From Selenomonas sp. AB3002 (GTDB taxonomy: Bacteria > Bacillota > Negativicutes > Selenomonadales > Selenomonadaceae): a stretch of DNA of 64,000 bases. How positions within the stretch are numbered: the first letter of the stretch is position 1; each line of letters starts with the position of its first letter. The stretch covers positions 1 through 64,000 of the forward strand of contig NZ_JNIO01000002.1 in NCBI RefSeq assembly GCF_000702545.1, given 5' to 3'. This document shows, piece after piece, positions 24,779 to 35,434 of this stretch. The notes below the pieces were generated by a model. The model did no database searches, had not been told where the DNA came from, and saw nothing but the letters and a program-made list of their open reading frames with translations. The position numbers were made by a program, and so were the translations under genes.

Positions 24779-27610
24779 TTACAGCTTTTCTTCCAACAAG
24801 GGCTTCAGGAATTTGCCTGTATAGGACTCCGGCACCTTCACGATTTCCTCCGGGCGACCCTCTGCCACGATGGTGCCGCCCCCGCTGCCCCCTTCGGGGC
24901 CCAGGTCGATGATGTGGTCGGCGGTCTTGATGACATCCAGGTTATGCTCGATAACCACCACCGTATCGCCTCCCTCCACCAGACGGTGCAGGATGAGGAG
25001 TAGCTTGTCGATGTCTGCCGTATGAAGGCCTGTGGTGGGCTCGTCCAGGATATAGAGAGTACGGCCCGTGCTGCGGCGGGAAAGCTCCGTGGCCAGCTTC
25101 ACCCGCTGAGCCTCGCCGCCGGAGAGGGTGGTGGCGCTCTGGCCCAGCTTGATGTAGCCCAGCCCCACATCCTTGATGACCTGGAGCTTGCGGGCTATCT
25201 TGGGCACATTCTGGAAGAACTCCACCGCTTCATCTATGGTCATGTCCAGCACATCGGCAATGGTCTTGCCTTTGTAGCGCACTTCCAGAGTCTCCCGGTT
25301 GTAGCGGGCACCATGGCAGATCTCGCAAGGCACATAAACATCCGGCAGGAAGTGCATCTCGATTTTCAGTATGCCGTCCCCCCGGCAGGCCTCGCAGCGC
25401 CCCCCCTTCACATTGAAGCTGAAACGCCCCGCCTTGTACCCCCTCATCTTGGCCTCTGCCGTCTGGCTGTAAAGCTGGCGGATGCTGTCAAAAACACCTG
25501 TATAGGTGGCAGGGTTGGAGCGTGGAGTGCGGCCAATGGGCTGCTGATCGATATCTATGATCTTGTCGATATTCTCCAGCCCCTTGATGCGCTTGTGCCT
25601 GCCGGGCTTGCCTTTGGCATGGTAAAGGCGGGAAGCAATCCCTTTGTAGAGGATTTCGTTCACCAAAGTTGACTTGCCGGAGCCTGAGACTCCCGTCACC
25701 AGAGTCAGGGTCCCCAGAGGGAATTTCACGGAAATATTCTTGAGGTTGTTTTCCTGTGCCCCCACCACTTCCAGGAACTTGCCCGTACCGGGACGCCTCT
25801 TGGCGGGCACGGGAATGAACTTGCGGCGGGAAAGGTATGCCCCCGTGATGGATTCTTTGACCTTTTCCACTTCTTCTGCCGTGCCCTGGGCCACGATGCT
25901 GCCGCCGTGCTCGCCTGCCCCCGGGCCGATATCGATGATCTGGTCTGCCGCTCTCATGGTGTCTTCGTCATGCTCCACCACCAGCAGGGTGTTGCCCAGA
26001 TCACGCAAATGCTTGAGGGTCATGAGCAGCCGGTTGTTGTCCCGCTGATGCAGACCGATGCTGGGCTCGTCCAGCACATAGAGCACGCCGGTAAGACCGG
26101 AACCTATCTGGGTGGCCAAGCGTATGCGCTGAGCCTCTCCGCCGGAGAGCGTGCCTGCCGCCCGGGAAAGGGTCAGGTAATCAAGACCCACATCCAGCAA
26201 AAACCTCAACCGGGCATGGATTTCCTTCAGGATCTGCCGGGCAATCTTCTGCTCCCTTGGTGTGAAGTCCTTCTCTGCCTCCGTCAGGAATTCGTCTGCC
26301 TCACGGATAGTCAGGTCAGTATACTGGGCGATATTCTTCTCCCCAATGGTGATGGCTAGCACCTCAGGCTTCAGCCTGGCCCCGTGGCAGGTCTGGCAGG
26401 GAATCTCCGTCATGTAATTCTCATAGGACTCCCGCATCTCCTCCGAATCCGTCTCATGGTAGCGGCGCTCCAGCAAAGGCATGACCCCTTCAAAGGGCAC
26501 ATTGTATTCCTTGTACTCCCCAAACATATTGGTGTAGTGGAAGCGGAACCGCTCATTCCCAGAGCCGTGCAGAAGAATGTCTTTGGTATTGTCATCCAGC
26601 TGCCGCCAAGGGGTGTCCATACTGTCTCCCCGCTCCTCCAGAATGGCTTTCATCACACACATGGAGTAGGACTGGCTGTTCTTGGACAAAGGGGCAAAGA
26701 CCCCACCAGCTACGGAGAGACTCGGGTCAGGTATCACCAGCTCCTCGTCAAACTCCATGTGACTGCCCAGACCAGTACAGACAGGGCAGGCTCCATAAGG
26801 GCTGTTGAAAGAAAACATGCGGGGAGCAATTTCCGGCAGGCTGATGCCGCAGTCCACGCAGGCGAAATTCTCGCTGAACATCAGGAGGTCTCCGTCCACC
26901 ACCTGCACATAGGCCACCCCCTCCCCCAGCTTCAGTGCTGTTTCCAGGGAATCTGCCAGACGCATTTCCATGCCTTCCCGCACCACCAGGCGGTCAATGA
27001 CCACCTCAATAGTGTGTTTCTTTGTCTTCTCCAGCTGGATATCTTCATTGACATCAAAGATTTCCCCATCAATGCGCACCCGCACATAACCTTCATGGCG
27101 GATGTGGTCGAGGATCTTCTTGTGCTCCCCCTTCTTGCCCCGCACCACCTGGGCCATGACCAGGAGCTTCGTACGTTCTGGCAGCTCTTTGAGCTGGTCC
27201 AGCATCTGGTCAATGGACTGCTGGGTGATGGGCTTGCCGCACTTGGGACAATGGGGCCGCCCAGCCCTGGCGTAAAGCAGGCGCAGGTAGTCGTAAATCT
27301 CCGTCACCGTACCCACAGTGGAGCGGGGATTGTGGCTGGTAGTTTTCTGGTCGATGGAGATAGCTGGGGAAAGCCCATCTATCTGATCCACGTCCGGCTT
27401 GTCCATCTGCCCTAAAAACTGCCGGGCATACGAGGACAGGGACTCCACATACCGGCGCTGCCCCTCGGCATATACCGTGTCAAAAGCCAGAGAGGACTTG
27501 CCAGACCCCGACAGCCCCGTCACCACCACCAGCTTGTCCCGGGGGATATCCACATTGATGTTCTTAAGGTTATGGGCGCGGGCGCCCTTGATTTTGATAA
27601 ATTCTTCCAT
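24779..27610 (-). CDS. uvrA: Excinuclease ABC subunit A
   Basis: A 943-residue UvrA, full length. There are two ABC ATPase modules with Walker [11 protein letters not shown] and [10 protein letters not shown], signature motifs [13 protein letters not shown] and [13 protein letters not shown], and zinc modules with CxxC pairs ([33 protein letters not shown]). It scans DNA for bulky damage and loads UvrB. It follows uvrB by 13 bases. Confidence 0.98.
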   Translation of the reverse strand: MEEFIKIKGARAHNLKNINVDIPRDKLVVVTGLSGSGKSSLAFDTVYAEGQRRYVESLSSYARQFLGQMDKPDVDQIDGLSPAISIDQKTTSHNPRSTVGTVTEIYDYLRLLYARAGRPHCPKCGKPITQQSIDQMLDQLKELPERTKLLVMAQVVRGKKGEHKKILDHIRHEGYVRVRIDGEIFDVNEDIQLEKTKKHTIEVVIDRLVVREGMEMRLADSLETALKLGEGVAYVQVVDGDLLMFSENFACVDCGISLPEIAPRMFSFNSPYGACPVCTGLGSHMEFDEELVIPDPSLSVAGGVFAPLSKNSQSYSMCVMKAILEERGDSMDTPWRQLDDNTKDILLHGSGNERFRFHYTNMFGEYKEYNVPFEGVMPLLERRYHETDSEEMRESYENYMTEIPCQTCHGARLKPEVLAITIGEKNIAQYTDLTIREADEFLTEAEKDFTPREQKIARQILKEIHARLRFLLDVGLDYLTLSRAAGTLSGGEAQRIRLATQIGSGLTGVLYVLDEPSIGLHQRDNNRLLMTLKHLRDLGNTLLVVEHDEDTMRAADQIIDIGPGAGEHGGSIVAQGTAEEVEKVKESITGAYLSRRKFIPVPAKRRPGTGKFLEVVGAQENNLKNISVKFPLGTLTLVTGVSGSGKSTLVNEILYKGIASRLYHAKGKPGRHKRIKGLENIDKIIDIDQQPIGRTPRSNPATYTGVFDSIRQLYSQTAEAKMRGYKAGRFSFNVKGGRCEACRGDGILKIEMHFLPDVYVPCEICHGARYNRETLEVRYKGKTIADVLDMTIDEAVEFFQNVPKIARKLQVIKDVGLGYIKLGQSATTLSGGEAQRVKLATELSRRSTGRTLYILDEPTTGLHTADIDKLLLILHRLVEGGDTVVVIEHNLDVIKTADHIIDLGPEGGSGGGTIVAEGRPEEIVKVPESYTGKFLKPLLEEKL

Positions 27611-27623
27611 AGTGCTACCTCTG

Positions 27624-29663
27624 TCATCTTGCTTTGGGCAAAGTGCCGTCCAGTTCCAGTATCATATCCCGCAGCTCTGCGGCCCGTTCGAATTCCATGG
27701 CCCGGGAAGCCTGCTGCATTTCCTTCAGCAGGGTCTTCACCAGATTTTCCTTGTCCTTCTTGGTGAGCTTCTTCTTGGGCTTCTTGTCGCCATTTGTGGT
27801 ATAGGAAGCCATAGTTTCTGCCACCAGGGTGGTTTCTATCAGGGGCTTGATGGGTTTCTTGATGGTCTTGGGCACGATGCCGTGCTCCTTGTTATAGGCC
27901 TGCTGTATTTCCCGGCGGCGCTCTGTCTCCTCTATGGCCCGCTGCATGGAGTCCGTGATCCTGTCAGCGTACATGATGACCCGTCCGTTGGCATTTCTCG
28001 CCGCACGGCCGATAATCTGGATCAGTGAGGTATCAGAGCGCAGAAAGCCTTCTTTGTCTGCGTCCAGAATGGCTATCAGGGACACCTCCGGCATATCCAG
28101 GCCCTCACGCAGCAGGTTGATGCCCACCAGCACATCAAACTCCCCGGCCCGCAGGTCATGTATAATCTCCGCCCTCTCAATAGTGGCAATGTCCGAATGC
28201 AGGTAACGAACCTTGATGCCGATTTCCTTGAAATAATCCGTGAGATTCTCCGCCATCTTCTTGGTAAGAGTAGTGACCAGCACCCTCTCATCCCGTTCTA
28301 TGCGCAATTTGATTTCTGCCAGCAGATCATCAATCTGCCCTTCCAGAGGCCGCACTTCGATTTCCGGGTCCAATAGCCCCGTGGGGCGGATAATCTGCTG
28401 GGCCGTCTGCTGGGCCTGCTCCTGCTCATACTTGCCCGGAGTAGCGGAAACATAGATAATCTGGTTGATGCGGGCAGAGAATTCCTCGAAGGTCAGGGGC
28501 CGGTTGTCAAAGGCCGAAGGCAGGCGGAAGCCGTTTTCCACCAGCGACACCTTGCGGCTCCTGTCCCCGGCATACATGGCGTGTACCTGGGGCAGGGTCA
28601 CATGGGACTCATCTATGACAATGAGGAAATCCTCCGGGAAGTAGTCCAGCAAGGTATAGGGAGCATCCCCCGCCTTGCGGCCTGTCAGATGGCGGGAGTA
28701 GTTCTCGATACCTGAGCAATAGCCCATTTCCTGCATCATTTCCAGGTCGTAATTGGTGCGCTGCTCCAACCGTTGGGCCTCCAGGAGTTTACCCTGCTCC
28801 CGCATTTCTGTCAGCTGCTCGTCCAACTCTGCCCGGATATCCGCCATAGCCCGCTTCAGTTCTTCGTCTTCAGTGACATAGTGGGAAGCGGGGAAAATCA
28901 TGGAATGGGTGCGTTCGCCATAGACCTCTCCCGTCACCACATCGAACTCCACCATTCTGTCCACTTCATCCCCGAACATCTCGATGCGCACAGCCCGATT
29001 GTTGTAGCCTGCGGGAAAAACCTCAATGACATCTCCGCGAACTCGGAATTGCCCACGTTCAAAAGCTATATCATTGCGTTCGTAACGGATATTCACCAGT
29101 TTCCTAAGTATATCGTCCCTGTCCACTTCCTGCCCTTTGTGCAGGGACAGCACCATCTCATGGTAGCTTTCTGGGGAACCCAGGCCATAGATGCAGGACA
29201 CGGAGGCCACGATGATCACATCCCGTCGCTCGAACAGGGAGCAGGTGGCAGAGTGGCGCAGTTCATCTATCTCGTCGTTGATAGATGAATCTTTCTCGAT
29301 ATATGTATCAGTCGAAGCGATATAGGCTTCCGGCTGATAGTAATCATAGTAGCTGACGAAATAACCCACATAGTTCTCCGGAAAAAAGCTCTTGAATTCG
29401 CTGGCCAGCTGGGCTGCCAGCGTCTTGTTGTGAGCGATGACCAGAGTGGGCTTCTGCACCTTCTCTATGACCTTGGCGATGGTGTAAGTCTTGCCCGTGC
29501 CCGTGGCCCCCAAAAGCACCTGGGCCTCCTGGCCGTTCTCGATGCCGGCAGCCAGATCCGCAATGGCCTGGGGCTGGTCACCCATGGGCTCGAAAGGGGC
29601 CACTACCTTGAAGGGCTTCTCTTCCGCAAACTGCATGGTATTAAGTTTCGGCACCATAGCCAT
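27624..29663 (-). CDS. uvrB: Excinuclease ABC subunit B
   Basis: A 679-residue UvrB with Walker [11 protein letters not shown], the beta-hairpin around [20 protein letters not shown], helicase motifs ([15 protein letters not shown]) and the C-terminal UVR domain ([20 protein letters not shown]) that contacts UvrC. It verifies the lesion in nucleotide excision repair. AGGAGGAG precedes the start. It forms an operon with uvrA. Confidence 0.98.
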   Translation of the reverse strand: MAMVPKLNTMQFAEEKPFKVVAPFEPMGDQPQAIADLAAGIENGQEAQVLLGATGTGKTYTIAKVIEKVQKPTLVIAHNKTLAAQLASEFKSFFPENYVGYFVSYYDYYQPEAYIASTDTYIEKDSSINDEIDELRHSATCSLFERRDVIIVASVSCIYGLGSPESYHEMVLSLHKGQEVDRDDILRKLVNIRYERNDIAFERGQFRVRGDVIEVFPAGYNNRAVRIEMFGDEVDRMVEFDVVTGEVYGERTHSMIFPASHYVTEDEELKRAMADIRAELDEQLTEMREQGKLLEAQRLEQRTNYDLEMMQEMGYCSGIENYSRHLTGRKAGDAPYTLLDYFPEDFLIVIDESHVTLPQVHAMYAGDRSRKVSLVENGFRLPSAFDNRPLTFEEFSARINQIIYVSATPGKYEQEQAQQTAQQIIRPTGLLDPEIEVRPLEGQIDDLLAEIKLRIERDERVLVTTLTKKMAENLTDYFKEIGIKVRYLHSDIATIERAEIIHDLRAGEFDVLVGINLLREGLDMPEVSLIAILDADKEGFLRSDTSLIQIIGRAARNANGRVIMYADRITDSMQRAIEETERRREIQQAYNKEHGIVPKTIKKPIKPLIETTLVAETMASYTTNGDKKPKKKLTKKDKENLVKTLLKEMQQASRAMEFERAAELRDMILELDGTLPKAR

Positions 29664-29708
29664 AGGGCTGCTCCTCCTTTTTGTTAAAACAAATGTACGG
29701 TGCCTATA

Positions 29709-30437
29709 TTATAACGCAGATAACGAACGCAGTCTATAACCTTTACCCCATACTGTCTCTATGTGCCGGGGTTCCTGCACATTTTCCTCTATCTTCTCCC
29801 GCAGGCGCTTGATATGTACCGTCACCGTGGCAATGTCCCCTTGGGCAGACTGGCCCCAGACGGCCTCAAAGAGTTCCTCCCGGGAAAAAACCTGATGGGG
29901 GTGTTCCAGGAAATACTCCAGCAGCTGGAATTCCCGGGGTGGCAGGGATATTTCCCTGCCATCCAGGAAGGCCCTCATTTCCTTGGGCAATAACCTCAAA
30001 TTGCCATGGGCCAGTTCCTGCTGCACCTCTGCTTCTCTCTTGCTGAACCCCTTCAATCTTTCATAACGTGCCAGATGAGCTTTCACACGTGCCAATAATT
30101 CATTGGGGCTGAAAGGTTTCACGATGTAGTCATCCGCCCCCATGCCCAGGCCGCGAATCTTGTCCACATCCTCCTTGCAGGCAGTTACCATCAGAATGGG
30201 GATTTCCTGCTTCTCCCTGACCTGCCTGCAGATTTCCATGCCAGTAGTACCCGGCAGCATCACATCCAAAATCAGAATGTCGTAGCCGCCCTCCAGCGCC
30301 CTTGCCAAGGCTTTCGTGCCATGACCCTCTATATCTGCCTCTATGCCCCCCAGCAAGAGATAACTGGCCTCCAGTTCTGCTATGTCCTCATCATCTTCGG
30401 CAATCAGCGCACGTTTCTTCTCAGCCAATTTTTTCAC
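29709..30437 (-). CDS. OmpR-family response regulator
   Basis: A 242-residue regulator: receiver domain with EDDED acidic pocket, phospho-Asp in DILILDVMLPG, Thr in MVTACKED and Lys in VKPFSP; then a winged-helix DNA-binding domain (LPPREFQLLEYFLEHP, VTVHIKRLREKI). It overlaps the end of the kinase gene by 17 bases and so belongs with it. Targets are unknown; the nearest candidates are the flavoprotein and cytochrome genes upstream. Confidence 0.93.
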   Translation of the reverse strand: MKKLAEKKRALIAEDDEDIAELEASYLLLGGIEADIEGHGTKALARALEGGYDILILDVMLPGTTGMEICRQVREKQEIPILMVTACKEDVDKIRGLGMGADDYIVKPFSPNELLARVKAHLARYERLKGFSKREAEVQQELAHGNLRLLPKEMRAFLDGREISLPPREFQLLEYFLEHPHQVFSREELFEAVWGQSAQGDIATVTVHIKRLREKIEENVQEPRHIETVWGKGYRLRSLSAL

Positions 30438-31896
30438 TCTCCTTGCGCGTTTTCACAGGGAAATCCATCACGATAGCCAGCCCTCCCCGATTCTCTGCCC
30501 AGGCCTTGCCGCCGTGGGCTTCCACTATCCAGCGGACTATGGAGAGGCCCAGGCCGCTGCCCTTCACGGCGCTGTCGGTGCGGGCCTCTTCCTCACGGAA
30601 AAGCACCTTGAAGATACGCTCCAGGTTTTCCTCCGCCACACCCTTGCCATTATCCCGGGCAGTAAGGCGCAGCTTATCCCCCTGCCTCTCAAGGGCCAAT
30701 GAGAACACCAGCGGCCTGCCGCCGTATTTTCTGGCGTTGCCCATAAGATTCTGCAGCACCCGGTAAAGCTCCGTGCCATCCATCAGAAGAGGGCACTCCC
30801 CCTCCGGCAGGGACAGCCTTACTTCCCCCTCTTCTCCCAATTCCTTCTGCAATTTCTCCGCCGCTCTTGCCAGCCAGTGAGCAAAATCCGTCTGCACGAA
30901 ATTAAAGGGATACTCCCCCATTTCCAGGCGGCTGCAAAGGAACAGCCTTTCCACCAATTGTACCATGGAATCCGTGCGGTGATGGATCTTTTCCAGATAA
31001 CGCCGCTCCTGCTCCTTAGTTGTTGCTACGCCGTCCAGCAGGGCCTGGACATAGCCGCTGATCACCGTCAGGGGTGTCCGCAGGTCATGGGAAATCCCCG
31101 CCAGCATATTGCGCCGGCTTTCCTCATACTGCAACCGCTCCGCCCGGGAACGGGCCAGCCTGCCGCACATTTCCTCAAAGGCCTCGTAGACCTGGGCCAC
31201 TTCCTCCTCCAATTCCTTGTGGCGGGGCAGGGAAATGTCCAGATTGCCCTTCTTCACCTCTTTGGCCGCCTCCTGCAGGGCCAGCAGATGATTCTGCAGT
31301 TTCCTGGACAGCTGGTAAGCCAGCAGGAAATCCGCCAGCAGGAACACCAGCACTCCCGCCAGGATCAGCCGTATGCGGTAGATATAGGTGATGTTGTTAA
31401 GATCCTCCTCGATGCCGCCTAAATCCCGCGACAAAATGGCGATGGCATGGTAGTCATCGCCTGAATAGGTAAACATATATTTCACGATATTGCTGGAACG
31501 GAAAATGTAGACACTGGACTCCCCCACAAAGAGAGCCGGAGTGGTCTCCTCCCCCAGCAGATGCTCATCCAGTTCCGTACAGTTGGAAAAGACAGGCACC
31601 CTCTGCCTGTCCAGCACCATCAGGTGGTAGCCTTCCTCCTCCACCTGGGGAGCAATGGCTATGATGCCTTCCCGCAGTTCCTGTCTGGAACCTTCCGCCG
31701 GCAGTTCCGACACCATTTCCCTGAACTGCCTCTCCACCCGATGGGCTGCCAGCTTATCTGATTCCCTGTTGCCCATACGATCCAGATACTCGTCTTGGTA
31801 CAAAAGGTACAACATTCCCCCGGCCAGCAGGATAATGCCCAAGGGCAGCACGAACATCATGAAGTTGGATATCATAAGCTTCTGCCGGATCTGCAT
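30421..31896 (-). CDS. Sensor histidine kinase
   Basis: A 491-residue membrane kinase. There are two transmembrane segments (about residues 8-30 and 180-200) around an extracytoplasmic sensor domain, then HAMP, an H-box with the phospho-His (AGISHDLRTPL), the N box (NLMGNARKYGG), and G boxes DNGKGVAE and GSGLGLSIV. The ATG at 31896 was chosen because it starts just before the first membrane segment and has AAGGGG upstream. It overlaps the PucR-like gene by 143 bases. Confidence 0.92.
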   Translation of the reverse strand: MQIRQKLMISNFMMFVLPLGIILLAGGMLYLLYQDEYLDRMGNRESDKLAAHRVERQFREMVSELPAEGSRQELREGIIAIAPQVEEEGYHLMVLDRQRVPVFSNCTELDEHLLGEETTPALFVGESSVYIFRSSNIVKYMFTYSGDDYHAIAILSRDLGGIEEDLNNITYIYRIRLILAGVLVFLLADFLLAYQLSRKLQNHLLALQEAAKEVKKGNLDISLPRHKELEEEVAQVYEAFEEMCGRLARSRAERLQYEESRRNMLAGISHDLRTPLTVISGYVQALLDGVATTKEQERRYLEKIHHRTDSMVQLVERLFLCSRLEMGEYPFNFVQTDFAHWLARAAEKLQKELGEEGEVRLSLPEGECPLLMDGTELYRVLQNLMGNARKYGGRPLVFSLALERQGDKLRLTARDNGKGVAEENLERIFKVLFREEEARTDSAVKGSGLGLSIVRWIVEAHGGKAWAENRGGLAIVMDFPVKTRKESEKIG

Positions 31897-32683
31897 AGAG
31901 AGTCTCAGCCCCTTCCCGTCCACAAGGCTGTGAAAAGACCGGAGCCTCTAGGGCGTCCAAGGTTTCCGACACCCGGACAGCCGCATAGAGGGTGGCCCGC
32001 ATATCCATGGAGCCCTGCTCACATTTCAGGATTTCCTTGATTTTCTCATATCTGTACCGCAGGGTGTTCACATGGACGAAGAGTTCCTCAGCTGATTCCT
32101 TCCAGTTGAAATCCCGACGGAAAAGCACCTTCAGGGTAGGCAGGAGATTGGTGCGGTAAGCCTTGTCATGGGCCCGCAGGGAGGCCAGCTGCTCATCTGC
32201 AAAGGCCTGGGCTTCCTCCCAGCTCTGGCGGAAAAGGCTCAGGAACACCCCCAGCCCGGAAAACTTCTGCACAAAGCCCTCCCTGCCATTGGTCTCCTGG
32301 AAGGAACCGGCAATGCGGGCCTCCTCGAAGCTCTGCCAAAGATGGCTCAGGCGGCAGCTGGTGCCCACGCCCACCCCTGCCTTTTCGCTTTCGGGGCAAA
32401 GGCTCCACTTCTGCCAGAAGTTCTCCTGCTGGGCAGCAGTGCCTGCCAATACCAGCAAAAAACCCTTCTTCCAAGGCACGGGACGGCTGCAAAAGCTGCC
32501 CTGCGCACGGCTGCCATAGCCAAGGCGCTTTTCCAATGCTCCCAGCCCCTCTTTATCTCCACTGCGCAACTGAAAAATTGCCACGGCATAACATCCCGCC
32601 GAGGGCATCCCCTCCTGCTCGGCTTTCCTGCCTTGACAGACCAGGTCCCACACGAACTTATCCCCAGCCTCTTCCCTGCACAT
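31754..32683 (-). CDS. PucR/CdaR-type transcriptional regulator
   Basis: A 309-residue protein with a PucR-type C-terminal helix-turn-helix (LLPTLKVLFRRDFNWKESAE, then LFVHVNTLRYRYEKIKEIL). The N-terminal part has no known sensor domain. The family usually senses metabolites and switches nearby catabolic genes. The last 50 residues (after SETLDALEAP) run inside the kinase gene in another frame and look unlike the family, so the original stop may have been lost by a small indel. Confidence 0.8.
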   Translation of the reverse strand: MCREEAGDKFVWDLVCQGRKAEQEGMPSAGCYAVAIFQLRSGDKEGLGALEKRLGYGSRAQGSFCSRPVPWKKGFLLVLAGTAAQQENFWQKWSLCPESEKAGVGVGTSCRLSHLWQSFEEARIAGSFQETNGREGFVQKFSGLGVFLSLFRQSWEEAQAFADEQLASLRAHDKAYRTNLLPTLKVLFRRDFNWKESAEELFVHVNTLRYRYEKIKEILKCEQGSMDMRATLYAAVRVSETLDALEAPVFSQPCGREGAETLYADPAEAYDIQLHDVRAALGHYPAGRGNVVPFVPRRVSGSYGQQGIR

Positions 32684-32806
32684 ATTTACTTCCTCCCAGT
32701 CATTAATTTCAATTATCGTTCCATATTTTCCTGCTTCATATTTTAAGATTATCCAGGGAACAGCTCAAGAAAGAGAAAGGAAACAATTTATGAACTTTTT
32801 GTGAAC

Positions 32807-32830
32807 AAAAAAGCCCCCTCATAGAGGGGG
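32807..32830 (-). terminator. Terminator of the flavoprotein gene
   Basis: Stem CCCCCTC / GAGGGGG with a four-base loop and a T6 run on the minus strand, about 60 bases below the flavoprotein stop. Confidence 0.75.
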
Positions 32831-32887
32831 GTGGCAGCGAAGCTGCCGGGGAGAGTCATTGCCTGCTTCAGAGAGCGAATAACATAA

Positions 32888-34588
32888 TCACGCTTTCTCC
32901 TCCACCACACTCTTGCCTGCCAAATAGCCGAAAGTATAGGCGCGGCCATGGCTGCACCCGGTGACAACGATGGGATAGTCCGTGGCAAAGAAGCTGCCGG
33001 AGGCATTGCCTGCGGCGTAAAGACCCGGAATGACCTTGCGCTCCTTGTCCAATACCTGGAGCTTGTCATTGATGGTGAGGCCTCCCAGGGTCACCAGCAG
33101 GGAAGTGCCGATGTGTCCAGCGTAGAAGGGAGCCTTCTCCACCGTGGTGAGATAGACTGCATCCTTGCCGAAATCCTCATCCACGCCCTTCCTGGCCAGC
33201 TCGTTGTAGCGCTCCACGCTGGCCTTGAGGTTCTCCAGGGGCAGGTGGGCCTTCTGGGCCAGTTCCTCAAGGGTATCGGCCTTGACGATGACGCCCTTTT
33301 CCACCAAATCGTTGAACTCATTGAGGCGATGGTGGAACTGCAGTTTCTTGCAGGCACTCTGACGGAAGCGAGGCGCCTCCTCAGGCCACTTGGAATCCCA
33401 GATGGTCCAGCGGGTAAGTCCCACCTGCTGGCGCACGGCGTTGGAAATGTAGGCAAAGGGCAGATCCTCGTTAGCATAGCGCTCGCCATTCTTATTTACT
33501 GCCAGCCAGGGCTGGCGGGGAATGGCATCCATGCGGCCTCCGGGGTTCCCGTCAGGGTCCAGCAGGGCATTGTCAAAGAGCATGGGGGCATGGGGACCCT
33601 CGTCAATGCCCGCTCCCACCCAGAGCCCCATCTTCTGGCCGTCGCCGGTGTTGAAGCTGTTGGGATAGAGGATTTTCTGCACCTTCTTGGCGCAGGGAAT
33701 ATAGTAGTTCAGCATTTCCTCGTCATGGCCGTAGTCACCGGAGCAGAGGATAACCCCCTTCCTGGCATTGAACTTGATGTATTCCCCGGCAGCGTTCTTG
33801 GCGATGACGCCGGTAACCCGGCCCTCGTTGTTGGGACGCACCAGCTGTACGCCGGGAGTCTCATAGATGATTTCCGCTCCCAGCTTCTCGGCAGTGGTCT
33901 TCAGAGTGTAGGCCATGGCGATGACCGCATTGCCGCCGATCATGCCTTTCGGCGTAGACTCGGCTGCCCCTTCAGGGGGCTCCAGCACGAAGGACAGGGT
34001 GGGGATATTGGGAATGGTGGCATTGGGAGACATCTGGTCTTCCTTCGTCCAGACAGACTTCACCTTACACCCCAGGCCCTGAGCCTTGTCCACAATCCAG
34101 TCATTCACCATGCCGCTCTTCTCGGAGAAAAGCTTCACCACCCGCTGATCAGCCTTGTAGCCGCCCCAGCGCATGATTTCCCGGGTCACATCCAAGGGAT
34201 TCAGCTGGTTCCCCACAGAAAGCTGCACCTTAGAGTTGACGGCGCCGTAGTCGAAGCTGCGGAAGTTGATGGTAGGCCCTTTCTCGATGACGATAACCTT
34301 GGCACCTGACTCAGCAGCGGAAGCGGCAGCGCAAAGGCCGCTCATGCCCGCCCCCACCACGATGACATCAGCTTCCTTTGTTTCCTTGATGCTGCTGTCC
34401 GCAATGGGAGCCGGCGCCTTCATGAATTCCGGCTCTGCGCCGACGCCTGCACCGCTCTTGTCCTTCCTCACATGGTCGGTGCGGCCATTGCCACAGCCAG
34501 CCAAGAGCCCGGAGGCCATGGTGCCCACCGCAGCCAGAGCACCGACCTTCAGGAAGTTCCTTCGCGTCATTCCCTGTTTCTGCTCCAT
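32888..34588 (-). CDS. Tat-exported FAD flavoprotein reductase (fumarate-reductase-like)
   Basis: A 566-residue protein. The signal has a twin-arginine motif (TRRNFLKVG) and a lipobox LAGC (Cys32), so it is probably an anchored lipoprotein outside the membrane. The FAD Rossmann motif is VVGAGMSGLCAAASAAESGA, and the C-terminal FAD part is IPGLYAAGNASGSFF. In flavocytochrome fumarate reductases a conserved His-Thr precedes the late Gly-Gly; here the segment reads LLVTLGGLTI, so fumarate is not assured. Related enzymes reduce fumarate, urocanate or other unsaturated acids in anaerobic respiration. The start at 34588 has GGGGGAG upstream. The divergent cytochrome is the likely electron donor. 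Confidence 0.85.
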   Translation of the reverse strand: MEQKQGMTRRNFLKVGALAAVGTMASGLLAGCGNGRTDHVRKDKSGAGVGAEPEFMKAPAPIADSSIKETKEADVIVVGAGMSGLCAAASAAESGAKVIVIEKGPTINFRSFDYGAVNSKVQLSVGNQLNPLDVTREIMRWGGYKADQRVVKLFSEKSGMVNDWIVDKAQGLGCKVKSVWTKEDQMSPNATIPNIPTLSFVLEPPEGAAESTPKGMIGGNAVIAMAYTLKTTAEKLGAEIIYETPGVQLVRPNNEGRVTGVIAKNAAGEYIKFNARKGVILCSGDYGHDEEMLNYYIPCAKKVQKILYPNSFNTGDGQKMGLWVGAGIDEGPHAPMLFDNALLDPDGNPGGRMDAIPRQPWLAVNKNGERYANEDLPFAYISNAVRQQVGLTRWTIWDSKWPEEAPRFRQSACKKLQFHHRLNEFNDLVEKGVIVKADTLEELAQKAHLPLENLKASVERYNELARKGVDEDFGKDAVYLTTVEKAPFYAGHIGTSLLVTLGGLTINDKLQVLDKERKVIPGLYAAGNASGSFFATDYPIVVTGCSHGRAYTFGYLAGKSVVEEKA

Positions 34589-34745
34589 ATTTCTCTCCCC
34601 CTGATTAATCAATGTGCTATATGAACTGAAAATAATATCTTTGTTTATTATAAATTAGGGGTGAGTATTTGCCTTTGTAGGAATGCACAAAAGAAAGTTC
34701 CTTATTTTCATCTATTCCCTTAAGGCTGTTTTGTCCTCTGGCCTA

Positions 34746-34751
34746 TATAAT
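34746..34751 (+). promoter_or_regulatory. Probable cytochrome gene -10 box
   Basis: TATAAT about 57 bases before the cytochrome ATG; the -35 region is weak, which may mean an activator is needed. An oppositely oriented TATAAT (34647-34652) can serve the flavoprotein gene, so the 220-base region is a divergent promoter. Confidence 0.45.
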
Positions 34752-34807
34752 GGAAAGCAAGCAAAGTATATTTGCCCTCAACTTCCTAAGAAAGGAGGAA
34801 CTGCCTT

Positions 34808-35350
34808 ATGAAAGATCTTATCCTGAAGGTCCTGGGCTTTGCCAAACAGCGTCCTCTGGCCTGTCTGGTGGGAATTTTCCTCATGGGCTGCATCAGCATG
34901 GCTGCCATGCACGTGGTGGAGGCCCATTTCCCGGAAATGTCCTGCTCACCCTGCCATGGCATGGAGACTTATGTTGATGGCTATTATCATGATGACCTCA
35001 TGTCCCACTCCCACATGGAAGCAGGAGTGGCCTGCATCGACTGCCACGACAACGGCATGATTGACAAGCTGAACGAAACCTACTGGTACGTCACAGATGA
35101 TTTCGACAATCCCCCTCAGCAGCGTGCCTTTGACAATGAAATGTGCACCAAGTGCCACAAGGTTGAGGACATCGTCGCCAAGACCAACTACGATGGCAAG
35201 AATCCCCATGATTCACACCTGGGCGACCTGGTCTGCTCTGACTGCCACTACAGCCATGAGAAATCCAAGGCTAAATGCATGGAATGCCACAATTTCGAAT
35301 TCCTGCAGAACCTGCCTCCTGAATGGGCCAAGAAAGGCGAGCAGAAGTAA
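34808..35350 (+). CDS. NapC/NrfH-like membrane-anchored multihaem cytochrome c
   Basis: A 180-residue protein with one N-terminal membrane anchor (residues about 17-37) and five CxxCH haem sites, at residues 46, 76, 113, 143 and 157. NrfH proteins normally have four. They oxidise menaquinol and pass electrons to periplasmic reductases. The divergent neighbour is a Tat-exported flavoprotein that lacks its own haem domain, so the two probably form a quinol-to-acceptor chain. AAAGGAGG precedes the ATG. Confidence 0.9.
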   Translation: MKDLILKVLGFAKQRPLACLVGIFLMGCISMAAMHVVEAHFPEMSCSPCHGMETYVDGYYHDDLMSHSHMEAGVACIDCHDNGMIDKLNETYWYVTDDFDNPPQQRAFDNEMCTKCHKVEDIVAKTNYDGKNPHDSHLGDLVCSDCHYSHEKSKAKCMECHNFEFLQNLPPEWAKKGEQK

Positions 35351-35380
35351 TTTCTTACCCTCCAAAGCTGCACACATCGC

Positions 35381-35414
35381 AAGACACCCCCCGGAAATTT
35401 CCGGGGGGTGTCTT
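35381..35414. terminator. Bidirectional terminator
   Basis: A perfect 34-base inverted repeat (arms AAGACACCCCCCGGAAA and its complement) between the convergent cytochrome and glyS genes. Confidence 0.85.
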
Positions 35415-35434
35415 GTGTGTATATCTATGAGATT

